This document shows, one piece after another, positions 1-7,380 of a stretch of DNA of 64,000 nt. Under the pieces are notes generated by a model that was given only the letters and a program-made list of their open reading frames with translations, was not told the DNA's origin and made no database searches. Both the position numbers and the translations under genes were made by a program. Source of the stretch: Oscillospiraceae bacterium. GTDB taxonomy: Bacteria; Bacillota; Clostridia; Oscillospirales; Oscillospiraceae. Numbering within the stretch: the first letter of the stretch is position 1; every line of letters starts with the position of its first letter. The stretch spans positions 1 to 64,000 of the forward strand of contig JAFTXW010000013.1 of the NCBI GenBank assembly GCA_017461445.1, in the 5' to 3' direction.

Positions 1-120
1 GAAGGTTTCGTGCTGGGCGTGGGTGCGAAGATGTTTACCATTGCGGGGCCGGTGATCGTGTATGGTGTGAGTGCGAGTGTGGTGTATGGGTTGATTTATT
101 GGATTTGGTCGATAATGTGA
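1..120 (+). CDS. 3' end of an unknown gene with a hydrophobic C-terminus (repeat copy R1)
   Basis: The reading frame is open from base 1 to a TGA at 118-120 and gives the last 39 residues of a protein whose start lies outside the window. The tail is glycine-rich and hydrophobic (VGAKMFTIAGPVIVYG, then YGLIYWIW) and would form one membrane segment or a membrane hairpin. The same 120 bp recur as R2 at 1397-1516 and, decayed, at 2598-2696 and 3692-3780, so this is the copy nearest the possible parent gene. I do not recognise the family. Confidence 0.6.
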   Translation, partial: EGFVLGVGAKMFTIAGPVIVYGVSASVVYGLIYWIWSIM

Positions 121-123
121 AAA

Positions 124-150
124 TGCCGCCTGTTGAGAAAACAGGCGGCA
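124..150. terminator. Hairpin between R1 and the first convergent gene
   Basis: TGCCGCCTGTT at 124-134 pairs with AACAGGCGGCA at 140-150 (11 bp, loop GAGAA). It lies between two convergent reading frames and probably stops transcription from both sides. Each of the four R copies is followed by a hairpin of different sequence at this position. Confidence 0.7.
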
Positions 151-154
151 TAGT

Positions 155-1213
155 TTATGTAATAGGAGCAAACCAATCGGGCGTTGGTGGATAATGTGCA
201 TCCAATGCCGGGATAACTTCCTTTTCTGCAGAAGCCAGAACTTGGAAGATTTGTAAGAAGAATGTTTCCAAATCTTTTTGATCCTGTGGATAGCGGAATG
301 TAGAACCGATACGATGGTCAAAGCCTGCACCGACATATCGGATCAACAGTCCGACACCTTTGAACATAGGACCAACATCAATATCCAGCAAAATATAGTG
401 TCCATTTGCTGTTCGTTTCTGGATAAAGAAACATCCATATTCATGCTTGACATAGGAATAACTATACTGCTTGCCAAACCTTTTTAGTGCGGGGGCGACC
501 GATAGACTGGGGGTATCTAATATGGCAGGGGTAGAGGTAATACGTTCGGGAAGATGCTTTTCAAAATGGTCGCAAGCATTTTGAACCAGAGGAGCAGCAC
601 TATTGTTCAGCTGGTCATATATAGATTGCTCTTCGTTTGTCAAGCAGCACTCCACAAACCCCATATAGCGCACACCCGGCAGAAGCTGCTTCATCGCCTC
701 GAAATAGGGTGCGGGGTCATAGGTTTCTGTCCCGTTATGAATCACGATCCTCAAGTCAATGCTGTTCCATCTGGGAAATACAGAATCACGATACAGAGTG
801 ATACTGGGTCCTTTGATGCAGGAAGGCGTGTTTCCTGGTTCTTGAATGATAGCCGGAATGTGATTCTCAAAAAAGTCCACATCCTGATAGATAATATGAG
901 CTTCACTAAGTCCGTATCTGCGGTGGATTTTAGGTACAACAGACATGATCTCAGTTTCGGGGCACCCGGTATCCTCTTCAATGTTGGACAAATAAAAAAG
1001 TTCCCCACCATTGGTAAGCTGCGAACGCATTGGGCCAATATGAGGGCAGTCTTTCATGATTTTAGGAAGTCCACCGTAGTTGTCATGAAAATAGTATAGG
1101 AACCGATCGTAATGAAGATTTTGCTGATTCAAAAAGGTTTGAACAATCTTGGGACAATCGGAAAATGGAATTTTGGTTCCGATCAAAAAGCGATAAGCTT
1201 GAATTGCCAACAT
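155..1213 (-). CDS. Unknown protein, first cassette gene of the R-repeat array
   Basis: A soluble-looking protein of 352 residues with no signal peptide or membrane segment, and I do not recognise the family. The start is placed at ATG 1213, nine bases after AGAGG; a GTG at 1219 in the same frame is too close to that site. A good minus-strand promoter lies upstream. The gene is less GC-rich than the housekeeping genes and sits between R1 and R2, convergent to R1, as the DUF4375-like and DUF4259-like genes sit beyond R2 and R3. By context it may be an immunity-type accessory gene, which is inference only. Confidence 0.75.
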   Translation of the reverse strand: MLAIQAYRFLIGTKIPFSDCPKIVQTFLNQQNLHYDRFLYYFHDNYGGLPKIMKDCPHIGPMRSQLTNGGELFYLSNIEEDTGCPETEIMSVVPKIHRRYGLSEAHIIYQDVDFFENHIPAIIQEPGNTPSCIKGPSITLYRDSVFPRWNSIDLRIVIHNGTETYDPAPYFEAMKQLLPGVRYMGFVECCLTNEEQSIYDQLNNSAAPLVQNACDHFEKHLPERITSTPAILDTPSLSVAPALKRFGKQYSYSYVKHEYGCFFIQKRTANGHYILLDIDVGPMFKGVGLLIRYVGAGFDHRIGSTFRYPQDQKDLETFFLQIFQVLASAEKEVIPALDAHYPPTPDWFAPIT

Positions 1214-1264
1214 ATTCACGTACCTCTTTTGCTACAAGTATATAATAAAACTCACTTCAAGCTT

Positions 1265-1293
1265 AGTATACTACATAGTTGATTTGATGTAAA
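1265..1293 (-). promoter_or_regulatory. Sigma-A-type promoter of the 155-1213 gene
   Basis: Read on the minus strand, TTTACA (plus 1288-1293) and TATACT (plus 1265-1270) are separated by 17 bases, close to consensus. The first cassette gene therefore carries its own promoter. Confidence 0.6.
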
Positions 1294-1372
1294 TTCCCTT
1301 TTGTTAGGAAGTCAAAATGTACCATAAATCATCAGCTCACAAGAAAAATGTTCCCTAATAGAACACGAAGTA

Positions 1373-1516
1373 ATGGGTCCTAACTTGACAGCAGCAGAAG
1401 GTTTCGTTCTGGGTGTGGGGGCGAAGATGTTTACCATTGCGGGGCCAGTGATCGTGTATGGGCTGGGGGCTAGTGTGGTGTATGGGGTTATTTATTGGCT
1501 TTGGACAATACTTTAA
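1373..1516 (+). pseudogene. R2: intact-frame copy of the R 3' end
   Basis: Bases 1397-1516 match R1 over the full 120 bp with scattered, mostly conservative changes and end in TAA. The frame is open back to an ATG at 1373, so a 47-residue hydrophobic peptide could be made, but the ribosome site is poor (GAAG only three bases upstream). I read it as a detached 3' end rather than a gene, although a small membrane peptide cannot be excluded. Confidence 0.6.
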
Positions 1517-1540
1517 AAGCAGGCCTTCACGGCCTGCTTT
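1516..1540. terminator. Hairpin between R2 and the second cassette gene
   Basis: AAAGCAGGCC and GGCCTGCTTT pair across TTCAC, with T-rich sequence on the plus side. It lies at the stop codon of the minus-strand gene that ends at 1542. Confidence 0.7.
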
Positions 1541-1541
1541 T

Positions 1542-2546
1542 TCAGCGGAAATGTTTTCGGTTTTCCAGTACATAAGCGGACAAACGATCCAGCAGCTCCT
1601 TTTCCACGGAAGAATAGTAGAGTTCATCCTCATCTTCAAAATCTATGCCTTTCTCTTCCAGACGATCCATTGCATTCTGGATAGCCTCCTCTGATTTCGG
1701 AACACGGCCGCGGGGAAATTTGCATTGAATCCGCTCCATAAGCTGAACCATCTGCTCCGCACCGATTTGTGAGAAGACCTGATAAACCTTTGCAAAATGG
1801 GTGCCATGATAGTAAAGATATCCTTCGAATCCGCCAGAGTTGACTTCCATACACATTTCGTCTACATAGTAAAAATTCCGCTCCCACTTATTCAGGCAAT
1901 TAAGTATAGCACCGTTTGCTGTCATTTCTCCCAGATGTGTGGAAAGACCGGAAAGCAGATCCGCTTCCGGCAAAGACAGAATCTCGTCAATGGTCTGGCT
2001 ACATTCATCAGGCTGCTTTGGCTGTGGAATCGGAATACTGGCAACGGGTTTCCGTTTCTCATCAGCAATCAGTTCAGGCACCTCAGAAGGGACAAGAGAT
2101 TTGTATTTCTCCCATACTTCGGTCAGATTATACATTGCAAGTTGAGCCTCAAAATCTGCTACTTCTGTGCAAAGCCAAACCAGGTAATTGATACCTGCCT
2201 TCGTGTTTCCATTTTCTATGTGGTATTGTGCCATGCGAAGGTAAAATATCGCATAGTGATCCATATAAGAAAAGCATGCCACAACAGTTTTCATGCAGGC
2301 AACACCTGCCTCAAAGTCGCCGCTTTCCATGTAGGAATTCCCGAGGAAAAACAAAAAACGAGCAAATGGGCGATAGTCTGGATTCTCGGCTAAGCGGTAT
2401 ATCCCAGACACCAGATCCTTCGGTGATTTTGAAATCGAATACTGCTGTTTAAGCTGCTCATATTTGTTGCGGAAGTCATCATAGATTTTTAGCTGCTGAT
2501 TTATTTCCACCAGTATCACCACTTTCTGTTTGATTAGCAATAGCAT
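1542..2546 (-). CDS. DUF4375 (DMP19-like) protein with helical repeat N-terminus
   Basis: A protein of about 334 residues. Residues 20-150 look like TPR-type helical repeats (FARFLFFLGNSYMESGDFEAG). The last 150 or so residues carry the DUF4375/DMP19-like signature VNSGGFEGYLYYHG followed by a helical tail. The biochemical role of the family is not established; such proteins often occur in accessory and immunity-rich loci. The start is uncertain: ATG 2546 has no ribosome site, and GTG 2510 after AAAGTGGTG is an alternative. It is the second gene of the R-repeat array, between R2 and R3. Confidence 0.75.
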   Translation of the reverse strand: MLLLIKQKVVILVEINQQLKIYDDFRNKYEQLKQQYSISKSPKDLVSGIYRLAENPDYRPFARFLFFLGNSYMESGDFEAGVACMKTVVACFSYMDHYAIFYLRMAQYHIENGNTKAGINYLVWLCTEVADFEAQLAMYNLTEVWEKYKSLVPSEVPELIADEKRKPVASIPIPQPKQPDECSQTIDEILSLPEADLLSGLSTHLGEMTANGAILNCLNKWERNFYYVDEMCMEVNSGGFEGYLYYHGTHFAKVYQVFSQIGAEQMVQLMERIQCKFPRGRVPKSEEAIQNAMDRLEEKGIDFEDEDELYYSSVEKELLDRLSAYVLENRKHFR

Positions 2547-2597
2547 ATCACATACTGACGAAATTCACAACGGCGAAACGCACCATTTCATCACAAG

Positions 2598-2696
2598 GGG
2601 CGAAGATGTTTACCATCGCGGGGCCGGTGATCGTGTATGGGCTGGGGGGCTAGTGTGGTGTATGGATTGGTCTATTGGATTTGGAATCTACTATAA
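2598..2696 (+). pseudogene. R3: frameshifted, 5'-truncated copy of the R 3' end
   Basis: Homology to R1/R2 starts abruptly at GGGGCGAAGATG (2598) and runs to TAA 2694-2696. One extra G in the run near 2645 breaks the frame and brings in a stop. The stretch is non-coding now and marks the boundary of the third cassette. Confidence 0.7.
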
Positions 2697-2700
2697 TTTA

Positions 2701-2730
2701 TCCCCGGGAAAGCACCGCTTTCCCGGGGAA
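2701..2730. terminator. Hairpin between R3 and the third cassette gene
   Basis: TCCCCGGGAAAGC pairs with GCTTTCCCGGGGA across ACC, giving a stem of 13 bp. It lies between R3 and the stop of the minus-strand gene at 2735. Confidence 0.7.
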
Positions 2731-2734
2731 CTGC

Positions 2735-3598
2735 TTAATCCAGAATTGAGTCAGATAAAATTGCCCTCAGAATATCCGATTCCGGGTTGCCCCACTGTGT
2801 GTCAATTCCCCAGAACACAAAGGATAGTCCGTTTCGATTGCTGATTTCCGGAAGGTCATCCTGGTTATTCCCGATCACACGGAAATTCCTTTTCTTAAAA
2901 TGGAACAGACTGCTTTCAGATGTGAATGTTGTATTATCTCTGGTAGGAACATAGGGAACATTCTTTAACTGTTCCGCAACGGGGCATTCATCAAATATTT
3001 TATTGTACAGCTGGAACATTGCCCAGTAATCCTTAAGCTCAGGTTCTATGTAAGAATACTGACTGACTTTATCGCCAACCTTACGCAAAACAATATATTT
3101 GCCATCGTAGTTTCTAAAATTCTGTTCGCCTAATTGCGAGTGTACAGGGTAATGCTTATCAAGCGTTTTAAGTTGGAGTGCAATCAGATCACCCGTCTGG
3201 AAAATGGGCTTCATATGTATGCTCAGCCGAATTTTCTTTTTAGGAGGTTGGGGAGATAATAGCTTCTCCCGGAATTCTGCAAGTACCTTTTTTCGCTTAT
3301 TTAATACACCATTTCCTTCAGCAGCCCAGATATCCAAACCAAATCCAGAATCGATCATTCCGATAGCTTGATTTCTGACTGCATCGGTCAAGATGCCGCA
3401 TTTCCACATGAAGTCGGCAAGAGAATAGTAATAATTCGCCCATTCTTCTTCATCCGATTCGTCGAAAGTCCTTCTGACATACGAATCAATTTTTGCCAGA
3501 GCTTTTTCAACATCATTATAGAGAAATGTTGCCTGATACTCTGATTTTAAATCCTGTGCAGTGTCGTTTCCGTTGATGCTTGCATTCCAAGTTCCCAC
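2735..3598 (-). CDS. DUF4259-like protein
   Basis: Start is set at GTG 3598, ten bases after AAGGAG, giving 287 residues; it makes the protein begin with the family-like GTWNASINGNDTAQD. The N-terminal 115 residues (NYYYSLADFMWKCGIL, IDSGFGLDIWAAEG) resemble DUF4259, found in Firmicutes accessory loci. The rest (about 135-287) is less clear. A longer frame to 3688 would run into the R4 repeat and is not favoured. Third gene of the R-repeat array, with its own promoter. An immunity-type role is inference. Confidence 0.75.
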   Translation of the reverse strand: MGTWNASINGNDTAQDLKSEYQATFLYNDVEKALAKIDSYVRRTFDESDEEEWANYYYSLADFMWKCGILTDAVRNQAIGMIDSGFGLDIWAAEGNGVLNKRKKVLAEFREKLLSPQPPKKKIRLSIHMKPIFQTGDLIALQLKTLDKHYPVHSQLGEQNFRNYDGKYIVLRKVGDKVSQYSYIEPELKDYWAMFQLYNKIFDECPVAEQLKNVPYVPTRDNTTFTSESSLFHFKKRNFRVIGNNQDDLPEISNRNGLSFVFWGIDTQWGNPESDILRAILSDSILD

Positions 3599-3622
3599 AG
3601 TAAGCACACTCCTTTTTATTTT

Positions 3623-3650
3623 AGTATACCAAGCCACTGTCCGAATGTAA
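3623..3650 (-). promoter_or_regulatory. Promoter of the DUF4259-like gene
   Basis: On the minus strand, TTACAT (plus 3645-3650) and TATACT (plus 3623-3628) are 16 bases apart, followed by AAGGAG and the GTG start. The -10 is the same as that of the first cassette gene. Confidence 0.55.
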
Positions 3651-3691
3651 ATAGCCAACAATAATTCATGGGGCATAATTATGTACAAACA

Positions 3692-3780
3692 GAGAGCTTT
3701 GTCCTGGGCGTGAAGATATTTACGATTACGGGGCCAGCATGGTGTATAGGCTGATATATTGGATCAGGACGATTTTATAA
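3692..3780 (+). pseudogene. R4: heavily decayed copy of the R 3' end
   Basis: The segment aligns to R1 in order (GGGCGTGAAGATATTTACGATTACGGGGCC, interrupted here only for description, then GTGTATAGGCTGATATATTGGAT) but lacks one block of about 6 bp and another of about 27 bp, and has an early stop. It is the most degraded of the four copies and the furthest from R1. Confidence 0.6.
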
Positions 3781-3784
3781 GGAA

Positions 3785-3816
3785 AGACCTCGATGGAACG
3801 GCATCCATCGAGGTCT
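3785..3816. terminator. Hairpin between R4 and rubrerythrin
   Basis: AGACCTCGATGG pairs with CCATCGAGGTCT (12 bp). CTTGTTTTT follows on the plus strand and a shorter T run on the minus strand, so it can serve both R4 and the rubrerythrin gene. Confidence 0.75.
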
Positions 3817-3823
3817 CTTGTTT

Positions 3824-4423
3824 TTACTTTTCCAGCAATTGTTTCCGGTTCAGGTCGCCTTCCTGCCAGCCGGCGGATTTGCCGCAGACGGGGCAGGGGT
3901 CGCAGGCGCGGATGCCCTCGTAGGTGTAGCCGCAGTTGAGGCACCGCCAGAGGATGGAGGTGTCCTTTTCCGTCAGCTCGCCCCTGAGCAGTTGTTCCTC
4001 CAGGGTCTTGAACTGGTTGTGGTGAACGCCCTCGATCCGGGCGATCTGCATCCATAGCCGGGCAGCGTCCTTGTAGCCCTCCCGGCGGGCCATCTCCGCG
4101 AAACCGGGATAGGCCTCGTCGTGCTCGTCCTTTTCCCCGTCGGCGGCAAAGCCCAGGTTTTCCGCCGTAGTGCCCAGCTGGAAGGGATAGCCCGCGTCCA
4201 CGGGGATATTTTCGGCGCAGCCGCCCAATTCCTTCAGCATTTCCAGAAATTCCTCGGCGTGGACGGCTTCGTTGGCGGCGGTCTCCTCAAAGACACGGGC
4301 GATCCATTCGCAGTTCTCCTGCCGGGCTACCTCCGCATAAATGGTGTACCGGGTTCGGGCCTGGGATTCCCCGGCAAAGGAGCGAACCAGATTCTTCCTG
4401 GTCTCCGAGTTGATAAATTCCAT
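3824..4423 (-). CDS. rbr: Rubrerythrin
   Basis: A cytoplasmic non-haem iron peroxidase that reduces hydrogen peroxide in anaerobes. The N-terminal ferritin-like bundle has the di-iron ligands E19, E52 and H55 (EAVH) and a second EGVHH motif. The C-terminal rubredoxin-like knot has CLNCGY and CPVCGK. Length is about 199 residues, typical for the family. ATG 4423 is preferred because AAAGGGG lies nine bases upstream; the in-frame ATG 4432 sits directly on the ribosome site. Single gene. Confidence 0.95.
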   Translation of the reverse strand: MEFINSETRKNLVRSFAGESQARTRYTIYAEVARQENCEWIARVFEETAANEAVHAEEFLEMLKELGGCAENIPVDAGYPFQLGTTAENLGFAADGEKDEHDEAYPGFAEMARREGYKDAARLWMQIARIEGVHHNQFKTLEEQLLRGELTEKDTSILWRCLNCGYTYEGIRACDPCPVCGKSAGWQEGDLNRKQLLEK

Positions 4424-4471
4424 AATTGGCATCCCCTTTCTATTGGGAGGATGCCCAGATTTCTCAGAGCT

Positions 4472-4511
4472 ATACCCGTAGGGACGACCGCAAGGGTCGC
4501 CCCTACGGGCA
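4472..4511. repeat. Palindromic intergenic hairpin (GTAGGGRCGACC family)
   Basis: CCGTAGGGACGACC, GCAA, then GGTCGCCCCTACGG forms an almost perfect stem with a GCAA loop. The same palindrome forms the terminal arms of the element at 61944-62077. It lies between the rubrerythrin and nagB genes. Confidence 0.75.
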
Positions 4512-4513
4512 GA

Positions 4514-4543
4514 AAAATCCCGGAATGCCGAGGCATTCCGGGG
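4514..4543 (-). terminator. nagB terminator
   Basis: Read on the minus strand, CCCGGAATGC and GCATTCCGGG form a stem followed by ATTTTTCT, just downstream of the nagB stop. Confidence 0.8.
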
Positions 4544-4557
4544 TTTGTTTGCATAGA

Positions 4558-5295
4558 TTACAGCAGGTCAGCGACCAGAGACAGGGCTTCCTCGTCCGCA
4601 ACCAGGGTGAAATCGGGGTGCAGCTGCAGGATGGAGCCGGGAGACTGGGGCTTGATGGGGCCGAAGAAGCAGTCCTTCACAGCCTGAGCCTTGCCCTTGC
4701 CGTTGCAGACCAGCAGGACCCGCTTTGCCTTCATGATGGAGCCAATGCCCATGGTGTAGGCGTGGGTGGGAACGTCCTCGCGCTTTTCGAAGAAACGCTG
4801 GTTGGCATCGATGGTGGAAGCGGTCAGCTCCACCTTATTGGTGCCGTTGACGAACTCGTCGCAGGGCTCGTTGAAGCCGATATGTCCGTTGGGGCCCAGG
4901 CCCAGCAGCTGCAGGTCAGCACCGCCGAAAGCATCGATGACGGCATCGTAACGTGCACACTCACCCTCAGCGTCGGGATTCATACCGTTGGGGATATTGC
5001 AGTTGGCCTGGTCGATATTCACATGGTCAAAGAGGTTGGTACGCATGAAGTAGGCGTAGCTCTGGTCGTGATCCTTCGTCAGGCCCACATACTCGTCCAG
5101 ATTGACGGTCTTGACCTGGGAGAAGTCCAGCTCGCCGGACTCATACTTGGCGATCAGCTCCTTGTAGGTGCCAATGGGGCTGGAGCCGGTGGCCAGGCCC
5201 AGAACACAGTCGGGTTTCAGATGGATCTGGGCGGCGATGATGTTTGCAGCCTTGCGGCTGACGTCATTGTAATCCTTTGCGCGAATCAGTCTCAT
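4558..5295 (-). CDS. nagB: Glucosamine-6-phosphate deaminase
   Basis: NagB converts glucosamine 6-phosphate to fructose 6-phosphate and ammonia, the last step of amino-sugar catabolism. The 245-residue length and the order of motifs fit: sugar-phosphate site TGSSP at 36-40, catalytic NLDEY around D67, and LGLGPNGHIGFNEP at 131-144 with the active-site histidine H138. The start has AAAGGGG ten bases upstream. No nagA is adjacent, so it appears monocistronic. Confidence 0.95.
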   Translation of the reverse strand: MRLIRAKDYNDVSRKAANIIAAQIHLKPDCVLGLATGSSPIGTYKELIAKYESGELDFSQVKTVNLDEYVGLTKDHDQSYAYFMRTNLFDHVNIDQANCNIPNGMNPDAEGECARYDAVIDAFGGADLQLLGLGPNGHIGFNEPCDEFVNGTNKVELTASTIDANQRFFEKREDVPTHAYTMGIGSIMKAKRVLLVCNGKGKAQAVKDCFFGPIKPQSPGSILQLHPDFTLVADEEALSLVADLL

Positions 5296-5493
5296 GTTAA
5301 TTTTCCCCTTTCAAAATATGAAGAAAAGTTTTATGGAAGCTGGGTTTATTGTAACATCTTTTTGAAAATCTGTACAGTCTTTTTTCCAAAATTCAGTCAC
5401 TTTCTATAAATCCATTCCTTTTTTTGACCACTCCCCTATTCTGGCCTTATTTTTTATTATGTTTTTGGCACTGTAATTATAGCCAGATCGAGA

Positions 5494-5524
5494 TATAATG
5501 AGCACACATTCCCCCAAGGAGGTA
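5494..5524 (+). promoter_or_regulatory. -10 element and ribosome site of the ECF S-component gene
   Basis: TATAAT at 5494-5499 lies ahead of a strong AAGGAGG at 5516-5522; no convincing -35 is visible at the right distance. Confidence 0.4.
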
Positions 5525-5530
5525 TAAATT

Positions 5531-6100
5531 ATGGAAAAGAAAACCACCTTTACAACCAAAAAGATCGTTCTGGCCGCGCTGCTGGCGGCTCTGACCGTGG
5601 TAGGCTCCGCCCTGCGGATCACCCTGCCTCTGGAGATCGCCGGCACCACGTCCTTCCACCTGGGCAACATCATGTGCGCCCTCAGCGGCATCCTGCTGGG
5701 CCCCTGGATGGGCGGTCTGGCCGCAGGCCTTGGTTCCGCCATCTACGACATGCTCAATCCTCTGTATATTTCCGAGGCCTGGATCACCTTCCTGTTTAAG
5801 GGTGCCTACGGCCTGGTTGCCGGTCTGATCGTCTGGAGCGGCAAGAAGCAGTGGAGCTATGGCAAGGCCACCGTTGCAACGCTCGCCGGTGCTGTTACAT
5901 ATGCCGTGCTGTACCTGGCCAAGAGCTACTTCTACAGCGGCCTGCTGCTGAAGGGGCTGACCCCTGACGCTGCCCTGCTGACCGTCATCGGCAAGCTGCC
6001 CGCCACCACCTTCAACGCCGTGGTCGCCATCATCTTCGCCCCCATCCTGGCCGTCGCCATCCGCAAGGCTCTGGAAAAGAGCCATTTGACGCTGGAATAA
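5531..6100 (+). CDS. ECF transporter S component, substrate unknown
   Basis: An integral membrane protein of 189 residues with five or six hydrophobic segments and the S-component pattern of a TTKKIVLAALLAALT start and the loop ALSGILLGPWMGGLAAGLGS. Such proteins bind a vitamin or similar micronutrient and dock onto a shared energy-coupling module (EcfA, EcfA', EcfT). No ECF ATPase genes are nearby, so it is probably a group II S component using a module encoded elsewhere. I see no riboswitch upstream, so the substrate cannot be inferred. Confidence 0.85.
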   Translation: MEKKTTFTTKKIVLAALLAALTVVGSALRITLPLEIAGTTSFHLGNIMCALSGILLGPWMGGLAAGLGSAIYDMLNPLYISEAWITFLFKGAYGLVAGLIVWSGKKQWSYGKATVATLAGAVTYAVLYLAKSYFYSGLLLKGLTPDAALLTVIGKLPATTFNAVVAIIFAPILAVAIRKALEKSHLTLE

Positions 6101-6267
6101 GCAGCTAACGCTGCATCGATATAAATCCCTATCGGGATTTTCGAGATACGCCTGCGGCGTTCGATATGAACTTGCGCACTCGATATGCACTGCGGTGCGA
6201 GAGGGATTTATAGCATATCGAATCCGCAAAGCGGATATATCGAATTTCCCGAAGGGAAATATATCGA
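6101..6267. repeat. Hairpin array 1 (linker word ATATCGA)
   Basis: The stretch is almost wholly short hairpins joined by one word. Left arm: GCAGC-TAAC-GCTGC (6101-6114), AAATCCC-TATC-GGGATTT (6123-6140), ACGCC-TGC-GGCGT (6148-6160), a degenerate unit, and GCAC-TGCG-GTGC (6187-6198), with linkers of the form TCGATAT. Right arm: ATCCGC-AAA-GCGGAT (6222-6236) and ATTTCCC-GAA-GGGAAAT (6244-6260), with linker ATATCGA at 6215, 6237 and 6261, the reverse complement of the left linker. An outer 11-bp stem joins 6120-6130 to 6202-6212. Function unknown. Confidence 0.8.
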
Positions 6268-6269
6268 CA

Positions 6270-6321
6270 AAAAATCCACCCGGAAACAACCGCCAAGGTT
6301 CCTTTCGGATGGATTTTTTTA
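6270..6321 (+). terminator. Terminator-like stem after hairpin array 1
   Basis: AAAAATCCA near 6271 pairs with TGGATTTTT near 6310-6318 around a smaller AACC-GCCA-AGGTT-type hairpin, and a run of T follows. It would end transcription from the S-component gene through the array. Confidence 0.6.
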
Positions 6322-6385
6322 TGAACTGCCATGTCGTCTGTCCCGCATTCGGCCGCTTTATTTCCCTGCAACAATTTCCCATTTG

Positions 6386-6416
6386 TTAACATTTCGCACA
6401 TACTGCGTGGTATAAT
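6386..6416 (+). promoter_or_regulatory. Promoter of the esterase gene
   Basis: TTAACA at 6386-6391 and TATAAT at 6411-6416 are 19 bases apart. AGGAGG follows at 6435-6440. Confidence 0.5.
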
Positions 6417-6447
6417 ATGGCTGAAAAAGTTTTCAGGAGGAATCACC

Positions 6448-7320
6448 ATGTCTATTGAGGCCCTTCTTTTTCACTGGGGTGCCGGTAAGGCTGACGCGAA
6501 GCGGGACGCCGCGATCCCGCTGCCCCAGGGCATTACCGAATGCCGCAACATCTCCTACGGCCCTTACGGGGACGACAGCCTGCTGGATGTATACTACCCC
6601 GATGGAACCACCGAGGCCCTGCCCACCATCGTCAGCATCCACGGCGGCGGGTACGTTTACGGCAATAAGGAGATCTACCGCCGCTACGGCATGGATATGG
6701 CACGGCGGGGCTTTGCCCTCGTGAATTTCAACTACCGACTGGCTCCTAAGTGGAAGTTCCCCACCCCCCTGGCGGATACCAATGCCGTACTGGAATGGGT
6801 GGTGCAGAACCACACCCGCTACCACCTGGACCCCCAGCGGATCATTCTGGTGGGCGACTCCGCCGGCGCACAGCTGGCCAGCCACTATGCCGCCATCCAC
6901 ACCAATTCCGATTTTGCCGCCCATTTTGATCTGAAGCTTCCCAAGGTACGCATCGTGGCTCTGGGCCTGAACTGCGGCATGTACGACGCTGCCGCCCAGG
7001 CTGCGGGCCCCCGGAAGGGGCTGGCCCTGGACTATCTGGGCAGGAAGCTCCCCGCCGATGATCCCCGGCTGCGGGTGCTGGATGCCATTACGGATAACTA
7101 TCCCCCCGCCTTCATAACCACCGCCTGCCACGATTTTCTCCGGGAAAACGCGGAGCCTATGTGGGAGCATCTGACGAAGAAGGGCATCCCCTGCCAGTGG
7201 AAGTGCTATGGCACCGAGGAGGATAAAACCGTGGGCCATGTGTTCCATGTGAACATTGTGCTGCCGGATGCCGTAACGTGCAATGATGATGCCGCGGCGT
7301 TTTTCAGAAAGTATGTATGA
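6448..7320 (+). CDS. Alpha/beta hydrolase, HSL-type esterase
   Basis: A cytoplasmic 290-residue hydrolase, probably a carboxylesterase. HGGG at 65-68 forms the oxyanion hole and GDSAG at 136-140 holds the nucleophile S138, the arrangement of the hormone-sensitive-lipase family. A C-terminal GHVFH supplies the likely catalytic histidine. ATG 6448 follows AGGAGG by seven bases; longer in-frame starts lie upstream of the promoter. Substrate unknown; deacetylation of small acyl esters is plausible. Confidence 0.9.
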   Translation: MSIEALLFHWGAGKADAKRDAAIPLPQGITECRNISYGPYGDDSLLDVYYPDGTTEALPTIVSIHGGGYVYGNKEIYRRYGMDMARRGFALVNFNYRLAPKWKFPTPLADTNAVLEWVVQNHTRYHLDPQRIILVGDSAGAQLASHYAAIHTNSDFAAHFDLKLPKVRIVALGLNCGMYDAAAQAAGPRKGLALDYLGRKLPADDPRLRVLDAITDNYPPAFITTACHDFLRENAEPMWEHLTKKGIPCQWKCYGTEEDKTVGHVFHVNIVLPDAVTCNDDAAAFFRKYV

Positions 7321-7380
7321 TAGCTTGCCCGCCCTGTAATTAGGTTGGAATCCATAAGACAGTAAACCGATATGGTCTGC

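Noticed and set aside
3599-3688. N-terminal extension of the DUF4259-like protein to ATG 3688
   Set aside because: The extra 30 residues run over the promoter and towards R4; GTG 3598 has a proper ribosome site and gives the family-like start.
1-3780. Integron cassette array
   Set aside because: The repeats encode protein in frame and lack attC core-site symmetry, and no integrase is visible. The cassette genes lie opposite to the repeat.
6101-6267. CRISPR array
   Set aside because: The constant part is only seven bases, the intervening units are self-complementary and 12-18 bases long, and no cas genes are near.
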